DNA of 40,725 nt from Fibrobacter sp. UWH6. GTDB taxonomy: Bacteria > Fibrobacterota > Fibrobacteria > Fibrobacterales > Fibrobacteraceae. Below are positions 33,768 to 40,725 of this stretch, piece by piece. The translations under genes and the position numbers were made by a program. The stretch lies in assembly GCF_900142465.1 (NCBI RefSeq), contig NZ_FRAX01000025.1, positions 1 to 40,725 on the forward strand. The letters are read 5' to 3'. Positions within the stretch are counted from its first letter, which is position 1. Each line of letters begins with the position of its first letter. The notes under the pieces were generated by a model. That model was given only the letters and a program-made list of their open reading frames with translations. It searched no databases and was not told the DNA's origin.

Positions 33768-36683
33768 GTGAAGGGAATGAAGTTCTTTTTTGCGGGATTT
33801 TTGGGCGCGTTGGCTCTGAATCTTGGGGCTTGCGGCTCTGACGATAAAAGTTCCACGGCTCCGATGGATGAATTGTCATCGGGTTCTGAAGATTATTTGT
33901 TTTCGTCAGGTGAGGAAAATTCTAACGGTTTAGTTTCCGGTTCTTCAGATTCGTCGGTTGATTCGTTGGCGGGAACATCTTCAAATTCCTTGACAAGTTC
34001 CGCAGAGGACTTGTCGGCAGGTTCCGCGACGGACCCTACGGCAGACACGGTTGTTGCGCTGAAAAATCCTCCGGTCATCTTTACCGAAGTGGACCTTGTG
34101 AATTTGTCTTACAAGGATGAAGAAGGTGGTGACGCCGGTTGGGTGGAAGTTTATAATCCAGCAGATACGGCGGTAAACCTGAAGGGTTATTATCTGACCA
34201 ACTCCAAGGCGGAACAGACCAAGTTCCAGTTTGGCAATGTGGTAGTTCAGCCAAAGTCCCACATGATTGTTTACCTGTCTGGGAGAAACTTGCCGGACTA
34301 TGTGGCGCCCCATGATACTGTCAATCTTTTGAGTTCCTATTGTGAAGGGGAAACGGATGCGGTAAATTATCCTGGTCGTGGTGCCAGCGAAATAAAACCT
34401 TTGGATGGTGCGTCCGATTTTTGCTTTGTGGAAAACGGAGTGAATAGGGCCGGCGCCCAGATGATTCCCGTGAAGTCGTCCCTGGGTTATTACGTTTTGT
34501 CATTGACCATCGGCTCGACGAACGAGGGTAAGGTTCCTGTGGATCTTTCCAAGGCAAATCAGTTTCAGCTGAAAGCTTATATCCCCAAGGATCACGAAGT
34601 CTACTTCAAGATTTTGCAGAAGGGTTTCCGCGAAATTAAAAGCTGGAACAAGATGCTGGTGGGAACGGGAGATTCCAACACGGTTTATTCCATTAGGCCG
34701 CCTCTCCATTCCGACTATCCTAACCTGGCTGAAATTACTGGCCTTCGCCTGGACAAGGATTATCACGATTCTCTTGCTACAGATATTAAGGTTTTCAGTT
34801 ATATCGCCTATGGCCGCGGATACGAACCTCACGCCAATTTCAAGTCCAAGAAGGATGGTGGTTCTCTCTATTTGTTCAATGGCGAAAAACAGCTTGTGGA
34901 TTCCGTGATGTATCCGGCGGCTGTTATCGGAAAAACTTGGTCCCGAGAAATTGCGGCAGTTAATGGTGTGGTCGCCGGCGCAGTTACCAGTACCTCCGCG
35001 AAGTGGGGCTTCGCAAATGCAACGCCTTATGGTGAAACTGTAGGCGCTGTGGAAAATGCTCCCCAAACTGTGAAAACAGAATTCCCTAACTCCGGTTTTT
35101 ATTCTGCGCCATTCTCTATTGCCTTTGGAACTGATGATGAAATCCGCTGCGAAAAGGGCGGTACTGTTCCCACAGCAACGAGCCCGCTGATGGTTACTAG
35201 TTTGAAGATTGATACCACCACGGTTTTGCGCTGTGCTACTTTTGAAAACGGTGCTGTTCCTGGTAACGTCATTAACCGCACTTATGTTTTTGAAGACCAG
35301 CCTACGGTCGCTTCCGTATTTATTACTGGCGATCCGCTGCAGATGTTCCATGCCGATTCCGGCTTGTTCATGAATGAAAATTTCTGGGGCGACAAGGAAA
35401 TTCCTGTGAACATTGAATTGCTGGAAGCCGGTCAAAAGGTGAGCGGCTTCAGCGAGAACGCAGGTCTTGCCATTAGCGGTAACGCCACCCGAACTTGGGC
35501 GAAGAAATCTGTGGAAATTACCTTCCGCGAAAAGTACGGAAAGAATAAACTGGATTATGTGCTGTTCCCGGAATTTCCCGACTTGAAAAAATTCAAGAGC
35601 TTCAAACTGCGCAACAACGGAAACAACTATCACTTTGATTACATCCGCGATATGTTGGCTTCCTCCATTACGGAAGGCCTGGGCATTGATTATCAGCATG
35701 GCCGCGCCTCCATTGTTTTCTATAACGGGGAATACTACGGCATTCATAACATTCGCGAATCCTCCAACAAGAATTATTACCTGGCCAAGTACAATCTGGA
35801 CGGGGACCAGGTGGACATCTTGAATAGTTCCGCTGAATCTATCACAGGCTCCCCGGTGGATTTCATTGCGTTGACCAACTTCTTGCTTACTAAGACCATG
35901 ACTGATGAAGATGTGGCCACTGTGAATGAGCAGATGGATTTGAACAATTTCATCAACTACTATGCTGCAGAAATATTTGCAAACAATCGCGACTGGCCCG
36001 GCAACAATCGCAAGGTTTGGCGTGGGAGTAGCCCCAAGACTCCCTGGAAGTGGTTCATGTACGATACGGATATGGCCTTTGACAACTCCCAGACTGATAA
36101 ACAGGAAAACTTGAAGGGCAATATTTTTGAATTCGTGACTGCCGCAAATTCTGGCTGGCCCAACAATCCTGAATTCACTCAGCACTTGCGCATGTTGCTG
36201 AAGAATGAAAATTTCAAGGCCGCGTTCATCAACCAGATAGCCGCCATTCTTTGCATGAACTTTAGCGCAGAACGTGTGGTGGCCCGCATGGAAAAATTGA
36301 ATGGAGCCATCACCGCCGAAGTGTCCCGCGATCAAAAACGCTGGAGCAAGAACGTGGCTACTATGACGGAACATGAAGGCAGAATCAAGACCTTCGCCAC
36401 CACCCGCCAGGATGTGGTCCGCAAGGAAATGAAGGAACATTTTGCCTTGGGCGAAATGGTGGACGTGACTCTTGCAAGTTCTGGCAATGGCAATGTGCAG
36501 GTTCATTACTTGCCGTTGGATAAATCCTCACTGAAGATCAAGTTCTTCAAGGGTACGCCCGTGACGCTTACTGCTGTGCCGAAGGATGGCGGAATATTCA
36601 TAGGCTGGAGTGATGGCGTCAAGGACGCAACTCGCACCATTGATCCTGAAGACGGCTTGAAGATAACTGCGAACTTTAAGTAG
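33768..36683 (+). CDS. CotH-kinase family lipoprotein with lamin-tail and InlB-repeat-like domains
   Basis: 971 residues from GTG 33768, chosen because GGAGA (33758-33762) is 5 bases upstream; ATG 33777 has no usable ribosome site and GTG 33750 is also open. Lipobox LNLGAC. A Ser-rich linker is followed by a lamin-tail-like domain (VIFTEVDLVNLSYKDEEGG, GWVEVYNPADTAVNLKGYYL), then a chitobiase-C-terminal-like beta domain. The CotH domain carries FKSFKLRNNGNNY, YYGIHNIRESSNKNYY, FANNRDWPGNN and the metal-binding YDTDMAF. The end (FFKGTPVTLTAVPKDGGIFIGWSDG) resembles InlB-type beta repeats. CotH proteins are secreted atypical protein kinases in Bacillus spores and occur in cellulolytic bacteria. 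The target here is unknown. Confidence 0.85.
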   Translation: MKGMKFFFAGFLGALALNLGACGSDDKSSTAPMDELSSGSEDYLFSSGEENSNGLVSGSSDSSVDSLAGTSSNSLTSSAEDLSAGSATDPTADTVVALKNPPVIFTEVDLVNLSYKDEEGGDAGWVEVYNPADTAVNLKGYYLTNSKAEQTKFQFGNVVVQPKSHMIVYLSGRNLPDYVAPHDTVNLLSSYCEGETDAVNYPGRGASEIKPLDGASDFCFVENGVNRAGAQMIPVKSSLGYYVLSLTIGSTNEGKVPVDLSKANQFQLKAYIPKDHEVYFKILQKGFREIKSWNKMLVGTGDSNTVYSIRPPLHSDYPNLAEITGLRLDKDYHDSLATDIKVFSYIAYGRGYEPHANFKSKKDGGSLYLFNGEKQLVDSVMYPAAVIGKTWSREIAAVNGVVAGAVTSTSAKWGFANATPYGETVGAVENAPQTVKTEFPNSGFYSAPFSIAFGTDDEIRCEKGGTVPTATSPLMVTSLKIDTTTVLRCATFENGAVPGNVINRTYVFEDQPTVASVFITGDPLQMFHADSGLFMNENFWGDKEIPVNIELLEAGQKVSGFSENAGLAISGNATRTWAKKSVEITFREKYGKNKLDYVLFPEFPDLKKFKSFKLRNNGNNYHFDYIRDMLASSITEGLGIDYQHGRASIVFYNGEYYGIHNIRESSNKNYYLAKYNLDGDQVDILNSSAESITGSPVDFIALTNFLLTKTMTDEDVATVNEQMDLNNFINYYAAEIFANNRDWPGNNRKVWRGSSPKTPWKWFMYDTDMAFDNSQTDKQENLKGNIFEFVTAANSGWPNNPEFTQHLRMLLKNENFKAAFINQIAAILCMNFSAERVVARMEKLNGAITAEVSRDQKRWSKNVATMTEHEGRIKTFATTRQDVVRKEMKEHFALGEMVDVTLASSGNGNVQVHYLPLDKSSLKIKFFKGTPVTLTAVPKDGGIFIGWSDGVKDATRTIDPEDGLKITANFK

Positions 36684-36700
36684 GTCGCTTGACACTTTTG

Positions 36701-36730
36701 TTGCCATCTTTGAAAAAAAAATTGTAGAAT
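36701..36730 (+). promoter_or_regulatory. Probable promoter of the FISUMP lipoprotein gene
   Basis: TTGCCA (36701-36706) and TAGAAT (36725-36730) are 18 bases apart, with an A tract between. AAGGAG (36744-36749) and ATG 36755 follow. A TTGACA at 36689 is too far from the -10 to be used with it. Confidence 0.5.
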
Positions 36731-36754
36731 AGTGACTGCAAAAAAGGAGTTTTT

Positions 36755-37423
36755 ATGAAGAATATTTTTGCAAGAATGGGTGTCGCTGTTTTGGTTTCTG
36801 CCATGGCTTTTGCATTGAATGCCTGCGGCAGCGATTCGGGTTCCTCGGCAGGAGACGATCCTGGCACTTCCAATGGTAACGTAGAAACCAGTTCCATGAT
36901 TGATTCCAGAGATGGTCAGAAGTATAAGACCGTAAAGATTGGAAAGATGGTCTGGATGGCGGAAAATATGAATTACAAGACTGCGGCCAGCAAGTGCTAT
37001 GACGACAAGTCTGAAAACTGCGAAAAGTATGGACGCCTGTATACTTGGAATGACGCCATGAATGCTTGTCCCGGTGGCTGGCATTTGCCTAACAAGGATG
37101 AATTTGAAGGTTTGAGAACATTGGCAGGCCAGACTGCCGAAGATATTGAAAAGGCTGGTGTGGTGCTGAAGTCCAAATCGGGTTGGGCAGAGAATGGCAA
37201 CGGTACGGACGACTTCGGTTTTGGCGCGCTGCCTGCTGGTGATTACGACGGCATTGATGATGGTCTTTTTGACGATGAGGGCAAACGAACTCGCTTTTGG
37301 TCTTCTACGGAGGAATCTAGCGGCAACGGGTATTATCTGCGTTTGGGGTACAACTCTGATAACGCCAGCATAAACAGTAGTGACAAGAGAAATGGTCTAT
37401 CAGTTCGCTGCGTGAAGGACTAG
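36755..37423 (+). CDS. FISUMP-domain lipoprotein (Fibrobacter major paralogous family)
   Basis: 222 residues. Signal peptide with lipobox ALNAC (Cys24), then a short Ser/Gly/Asp linker. Residues about 50-222 match the Fibrobacter succinogenes major paralogous domain: DGQKYKTVKIGKMVWMAENMNY, YGRLYTWNDAM, CPGGWHLPNKDEFEGL, FGFGALPAGDY, RFWSSTE and a terminal LSVRCVKD. The fold is thought to be C-type-lectin/sulfatase-modifying-like, and the family is greatly expanded in Fibrobacter. Function is not established; surface adhesion is often suggested. It lies 71 bases after the CotH gene with its own promoter. Confidence 0.93.
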   Translation: MKNIFARMGVAVLVSAMAFALNACGSDSGSSAGDDPGTSNGNVETSSMIDSRDGQKYKTVKIGKMVWMAENMNYKTAASKCYDDKSENCEKYGRLYTWNDAMNACPGGWHLPNKDEFEGLRTLAGQTAEDIEKAGVVLKSKSGWAENGNGTDDFGFGALPAGDYDGIDDGLFDDEGKRTRFWSSTEESSGNGYYLRLGYNSDNASINSSDKRNGLSVRCVKD

Positions 37424-37641
37424 TTTTTATTTGCAGTGTTTCTGTTAGGGACCGCAGTGGCGTAGCCATTCGAACGGGTTTACGTTTTTTGTAAGGCGTT
37501 CCCAGAACCCGGTTGAACGAAAAACGCCGGAGGCGTTTATAGCGCAAGGGCCCGGCTGGCGCGAGCCAGCAACAGCCAAAAAAATATTCTAAATTTCGCG
37601 CTGTAATTTAATGAGGCGCGCCGCGCCAGAAAAGGGAAAAC
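37424..37641. other. GC-rich leader between the FISUMP gene and lysA, with two hairpins
   Basis: AAACGCC (37522-37528) pairs with GGCGTTT (37532-37538) around GGA, a possible weak terminator. GCTGGC (37555-37560) and GCCAGC (37565-37570) enclose a GCGA tetraloop of the stable GNRA type. No lysine riboswitch core was recognised. An AT-rich segment near 37580 may hold the lysA promoter, and AGGGA precedes the lysA ATG. Confidence 0.5.
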
Positions 37642-38904
37642 ATGAAGAACACTAATATCCCCGAAGAACAGTTTGTGAAGGCTGCCGCTCAGTTCGGCAC
37701 CCCGCTTTGGATTTACGACCGCGCAACAATCGAACAGCGTTGCAAGGAAGTGAAGGTTTTTGATAACGTGCGTTTTGCCCAGAAGGCTTGCCCCAACCTC
37801 AGCGTGATCTCCCTGGTCCGCAAGCAGGGTTGCGTGGTGGACGCTGTCAGCGCCGGCGAAATTGTCCGCGCTCTCAAGGCCGGCTACAAGGGCGGCTGCG
37901 AAAAGGGTAAGGTTCCCGAAATCGTTTACACCGCCGACATCTTCGACAAGGACGCCCTGGAACTGGTGAAGGAACACAACATCGCCGTGAACGTGGGTTC
38001 CCCGGACATGATCCAGCAGCTGGCTGATGCCGGTGTGAAGTCCGAGCTGACCATCCGCGTGAACCCGGGTTTCGGTCATGGTCATTCCCGCAAGACCAAC
38101 ACTGGTGGCGATCTTTCCAAGCACGGTATCTGGCACGAACAGATCAAGGACTGCGTAAAGCTTGCCCAGGCAAACGGCATGTGGATCACTGGCCTGCATA
38201 TGCATATCGGTTCCGGTTCTGACTTTGAACATCTGGCTTCTGTTGCTGAAGCTATGTGCGACGCAAGCCGCCGTCTCGGTTCTCACCTCCGCACCATCAG
38301 CGCAGGCGGTGGTCTTCCCATCGAATACCACGAAGAGAACAAGGGCCCGCATATCGACATGGCTGCCTACTATGGCATTTGGGACAAGGCCCGCAAGAAG
38401 ATCCAGCAGAGCATCGGTCACGACGTTCATCTGGAAGTGGAACCGGGTCGCTACCTGGTTGCAGAAAGCGGTTACCTCATGGCTGAAATCCGCGCTGTCA
38501 AGAAGCAGGGCGACAATCTGTTCTACATCGTTGACGCTGGCTTTACCGACCTGGTTCGCCCCAGCTTCTACGGTTCCTACCATCAGATTTCTGTCATCGC
38601 CCGCGATGGCCGCGAACTGAACGAAACTGTTGACGCTGTGGTTGGCGGTCCCCTCTGCGAATCCGGTGACGTGTTCACTCAGGAAGAAGGAGGCTTCGTC
38701 GTGACCCGCAAGCTCCCCAAGGCTAAGGTGGGCGACCTCCTGGTTCTCCACGATGCTGGCGCTTACGGTGCTGCAATGTCCAGCAACTACAACAGCCGTC
38801 GTTACGCTGCCGAAGTGATGTACACCAACGGCGAAATGAAGGTTGTCCGAGAAAGACAATCCTTCGAACAGATGTTGCAGAACGACAAGATTATCGAATT
38901 CTAA
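37642..38904 (+). CDS. lysA: Diaminopimelate decarboxylase
   Basis: 420 residues. The enzyme makes lysine from meso-diaminopimelate with pyridoxal phosphate. The cofactor lysine is Lys48 in VRFAQKACPNLSVI, a variant also seen in E. coli-type LysA. Other landmarks are HMHIGSGSDFEHL, SAGGGLPIEY, EVEPGRYLVAESGYL, the phosphate and substrate site GPLCESGD with the catalytic Cys, and GAYGAAMSSNYNSR. Normal length. It is monocistronic: GC-rich leader upstream, terminator downstream. Codon use is strongly biased, fitting high expression. Confidence 0.95.
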   Translation: MKNTNIPEEQFVKAAAQFGTPLWIYDRATIEQRCKEVKVFDNVRFAQKACPNLSVISLVRKQGCVVDAVSAGEIVRALKAGYKGGCEKGKVPEIVYTADIFDKDALELVKEHNIAVNVGSPDMIQQLADAGVKSELTIRVNPGFGHGHSRKTNTGGDLSKHGIWHEQIKDCVKLAQANGMWITGLHMHIGSGSDFEHLASVAEAMCDASRRLGSHLRTISAGGGLPIEYHEENKGPHIDMAAYYGIWDKARKKIQQSIGHDVHLEVEPGRYLVAESGYLMAEIRAVKKQGDNLFYIVDAGFTDLVRPSFYGSYHQISVIARDGRELNETVDAVVGGPLCESGDVFTQEEGGFVVTRKLPKAKVGDLLVLHDAGAYGAAMSSNYNSRRYAAEVMYTNGEMKVVRERQSFEQMLQNDKIIEF

Positions 38905-38946
38905 GTTTGCGATTCCTGCGGGAATCACGTGACTCAATGAAAATCA

Positions 38947-38982
38947 AAAAAAGCCGGCGATTAATTTCGTCGGCTTTTTTGT
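38947..38982. terminator. Bidirectional terminator between lysA and the LamG lipoprotein gene
   Basis: AAGCCGGCGA pairs with TCGTCGGCTT around TTAATT, with one wobble. An A run lies on the left and a T run on the right, so it can serve both converging transcripts. Confidence 0.88.
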
Positions 38983-39026
38983 GTGGGGATTTCACCTTGG
39001 TGAGTTTCCCTTTTTGTTTGCTTTGT

Positions 39027-40253
39027 TTATTCGAAATCGTAAAGTAACTGGGAAGTTACTCTTATGTTGTCGAAGGAACCTTTTACCATGAAATTGGATA
39101 CGCCGCTTATACCCGTCATGCAGCATGTGTTCTTGTAGCCGATGTAGAGGTCGTTGCGTGCTCGGAATGATGGACTGTAACCGTAAGGGTCCATGATGTA
39201 GGCCAGTTGTTTGCCGTTCAGGAATATGGCTGTTTTTGATCCGTCCCACTGGCCGGCGATTTTATTCCAGCCGTCCTTAAATACAACTGGGGCGGAAACA
39301 TAGTCGTATCGATCGCTTCCATTCTTGAAGAAGAAAAGCTTGCTTTCGCTGACAACAAAAGTTAATCGTCCTTCGTTGTTTCCCACCAGAGCGCTTCTTT
39401 TGTAGTCAAAGTTTTCGCCGGGTTTGAAATAGAATTCGATGGTTCCCTGGGGGAGGGTGTCTTCCATGGCGATGGGCAGCTGGACGTTCTTGTTCACGAG
39501 CGTCAAAGCCTTTCCTGTATAGCCGTTCTCAAGTGTTCCGCTTTCCCAAGTATAATCGCCTTCGAAATCTTCAAAGTATTCCAATGAATAGAGTGATGAG
39601 GAACTTGAACTAATGAATTCCGAGCTGCTGGATACGGCGTTGTAGTAAACTGTATTGGATGAATTTACGGACAAATTCATAGAAGAGCTGGAACTGCATT
39701 CTATGCTGCTGCTTGACTGCTCGTATTCAATTTGGGTGGAGTGTTCCGGTTCGGTGGAGGTGAGGGCGTCGCTTTTGATGTAGCTGATTGTTCCAGCCTC
39801 TTTCTTGCAGAGACAATTGGGGATGTTCCAAATGCCCATGTCGCTAATGACTGCGATGTAGGCCGCGTCGGTTCCCAGCTTGAAGGTGCAAGCGTAGGCG
39901 TCGCTGGAAGAATGGACGGAGTAGATTTCGTAGGTCCCGTGACTATCCTGGATGGTTATGTCGAACCGGTTTTTCTGTTCGTTGTATTTGACCTTTGTAC
40001 AGGTGGCGCCGTAGTAATCCAGGAAATAGCTTGTGCGATCGCAAACAAAAGTCTTTAGATAGGTGTTATCCGATAGACCCTCTTCCCAGTAGGCACTTTC
40101 GTCAACGTTGTATTCTTCGTTGCAAGTTTCAATGGGCGATTTGGATGGAGCCTCGATTGCGAAGTCTGCGTTGCTCTCTGAATCGCTGCAACTAGCCAGG
40201 TTCAACATGAAAAATGCGGCTGTTGTTGCCAAAGCGTGGTGCTTAAGCTGCAT
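39027..40253 (-). CDS. Ser-rich lipoprotein with LamG/concanavalin-like domain
   Basis: 408 residues from the ATG with a perfect AGGAGG four bases upstream; the frame extends 33 codons further without a ribosome site. Lipobox LNLASC, then an N-terminal domain of about 150 residues with six cysteines and no family recognised. Two Ser-rich linkers follow (about 185-235). The C-terminal 170 residues are a LamG-like sandwich: EDFEGDYTWESG, GTIEFYFKPGENF, LTFVVSESKLFFFKNG, WNKIAGQWDGSKTAIFLNGKQLAY and FDNIRVTSQ. Such domains bind glycans or proteins. It is transcribed away from the rRNA promoter. Confidence 0.82.
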   Translation of the reverse strand: MQLKHHALATTAAFFMLNLASCSDSESNADFAIEAPSKSPIETCNEEYNVDESAYWEEGLSDNTYLKTFVCDRTSYFLDYYGATCTKVKYNEQKNRFDITIQDSHGTYEIYSVHSSSDAYACTFKLGTDAAYIAVISDMGIWNIPNCLCKKEAGTISYIKSDALTSTEPEHSTQIEYEQSSSSIECSSSSSMNLSVNSSNTVYYNAVSSSSEFISSSSSSLYSLEYFEDFEGDYTWESGTLENGYTGKALTLVNKNVQLPIAMEDTLPQGTIEFYFKPGENFDYKRSALVGNNEGRLTFVVSESKLFFFKNGSDRYDYVSAPVVFKDGWNKIAGQWDGSKTAIFLNGKQLAYIMDPYGYSPSFRARNDLYIGYKNTCCMTGISGVSNFMVKGSFDNIRVTSQLLYDFE

Positions 40254-40437
40254 GAATCCTCCTAATTTTGGTGCCAAATTTAGAATTTTCGAGTTTTTTA
40301 GAAGATGGGGTGGAATAATGAAATGAAAAAATGGGGATAGTCGGGCATTCAAGCGCTAACCTGGAGAAAATAAATGTGGATAGAATGTTAATAAACTGTA
40401 GTTTTTGTGGATTAAAAACAGTTATCTTTGAAAAATC

Positions 40438-40460
40438 GCAAAAAAAGTGAATTTTTTTGC
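40438..40460. promoter_or_regulatory. A-tract/T-tract inverted repeat just upstream of the rRNA promoter
   Basis: GCAAAAAAA (40438-40446) and TTTTTTTGC (40452-40460) are perfect 9-base arms around GTGAA, 10 bases before the -35 box. The position and composition fit an UP element contacted by the RNA polymerase alpha subunit. Confidence 0.6.
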
Positions 40461-40470
40461 AGAAACGCCC

Positions 40471-40498
40471 TTGACATTCATCCAGAAAATTCTATAAT
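40471..40498 (+). promoter_or_regulatory. rRNA operon promoter
   Basis: TTGACA (40471-40476) and TATAAT (40493-40498) are both perfect consensus hexamers with 16-base spacing. Transcription would begin near 40505, giving a leader of about 160 bases before mature 16S rRNA. Confidence 0.85.
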
Positions 40499-40504
40499 TG
40501 GCCT

Positions 40505-40667
40505 CACCTCCGAACGAGACAGCCGAAACGCTGAAACGGACGGAAGCGAGAACCCGAGAGGCTCTCGAGAAGATTGAAGGAATCGGAGATGTGCTTAGTG
40601 ACGGCCCAAGAAATTTCTTGGAATTAGTCGAATACGAACGTGATTACGGGACCAAGACTTTAAAAAA
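40505..40667 (+). other. 16S rRNA 5' leader
   Basis: The leader contains CGAGA/TCTCG (40555-40567) and a perfect 16-base palindrome CCAAGAAATTTCTTGG (40606-40621). A boxA-like GTGCTTAGTGAC lies near 40590. Processing stems that pair with sequence downstream of 16S cannot be judged because the window ends. Confidence 0.55.
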
Positions 40668-40725
40668 TTAATGAAGAGTTTGATCCTGGCTCAGAACGAA
40701 CGCTGGTGGCGTGTCTTATACATGC
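40668..40725 (+). rRNA. rrs: 16S ribosomal RNA, 5' end (continues beyond window)
   Basis: GAAGAGTTTGATCCTGGCTC followed by AGAACGAACGCTGGTGGCG is the universal start of bacterial 16S rRNA, covering the 27F primer site and helix 1-2 region. The mature 5' end is placed about five bases before GAAGAG by comparison with E. coli; it could shift by a few bases. Only 58 bases are present. Confidence 0.96.

Noticed and set aside
37424-37641. Lysine riboswitch upstream of lysA
   Set aside because: The conserved L-box core elements were not found; only unrelated hairpins are visible.
1-40725. CRISPR arrays, insertion sequences, prophage genes or integrase sites
   Set aside because: No direct-repeat/spacer arrays, transposase or integrase motifs, or att-like duplications at the tRNA were seen on either strand.

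Overview
The window looks like a chromosomal segment of a Fibrobacter species (Fibrobacterota), close to the rumen cellulose degrader F. succinogenes. The evidence is a lipoprotein carrying the F. succinogenes major paralogous (FISUMP) domain, short basic C-terminal modules shared by secreted glycoside hydrolases, a type IX-like C-terminal sorting module, Ser-rich lipoproteins, and several plant cell wall enzymes. The species assignment is inferred from gene content; no database search was possible.

Layout. Positions 1-13,290 hold a translation/transcription superoperon in the order tuf (3' end only), rpmG, tRNA-Trp(CCA), secE, nusG, rplK, rplA, rplJ, rplL, rpoB, rpoC, rpsL, rpsG. A hairpin lies between rplL and rpoB, rpsL has its own consensus-like promoter, and a strong terminator follows rpsG where fusA often sits. 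Next come a lipoprotein gene split by one in-frame TGA, a small exported protein, and enolase with an added Lys/Ala-rich tail. A G-rich spacer of about 490 bases leads into a complete five-gene Opp/Dpp-type ABC importer (binding lipoprotein, two permeases, two ATPases). The first permease has a periplasmic insert of six 12-14-residue repeats.

Positions 23,000-32,200 form a polysaccharide-degradation block: a GH9 endoglucanase, a small exported unknown, a GH127-type enzyme with a type IX-like tail, a DUF4874/DUF4832-type exported protein and a GH44-type glucanase. The last two end in the same basic terminal module. On the minus strand lies rpe. Divergent from it is a small protein joining a histone H1-like Lys/Ala/Pro tail to an AMPK/CBM48-type glycogen-binding fold. 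Then follow a large CotH-kinase lipoprotein, a FISUMP lipoprotein, lysA, and on the minus strand a Ser-rich lipoprotein with a LamG-like domain. The window ends at the start of a 16S rRNA gene, with a strong sigma70-type promoter and a leader of about 160 bases.

How the parts fit. The secreted hydrolases would cut beta-glucans and arabinose-containing hemicellulose outside the cell or at its surface. The neighbouring importer could take up oligopeptides or, as an inference, the oligosaccharides released. Enolase and Rpe belong to central sugar metabolism, and the CBM48-type protein suggests a link to stored glycogen. The most unusual items are the H1-tail/CBM48 fusion together with the Lys/Ala tail on enolase, the repeat insert in the permease, the paired proteins with basic terminal modules, and the split lipoprotein gene.
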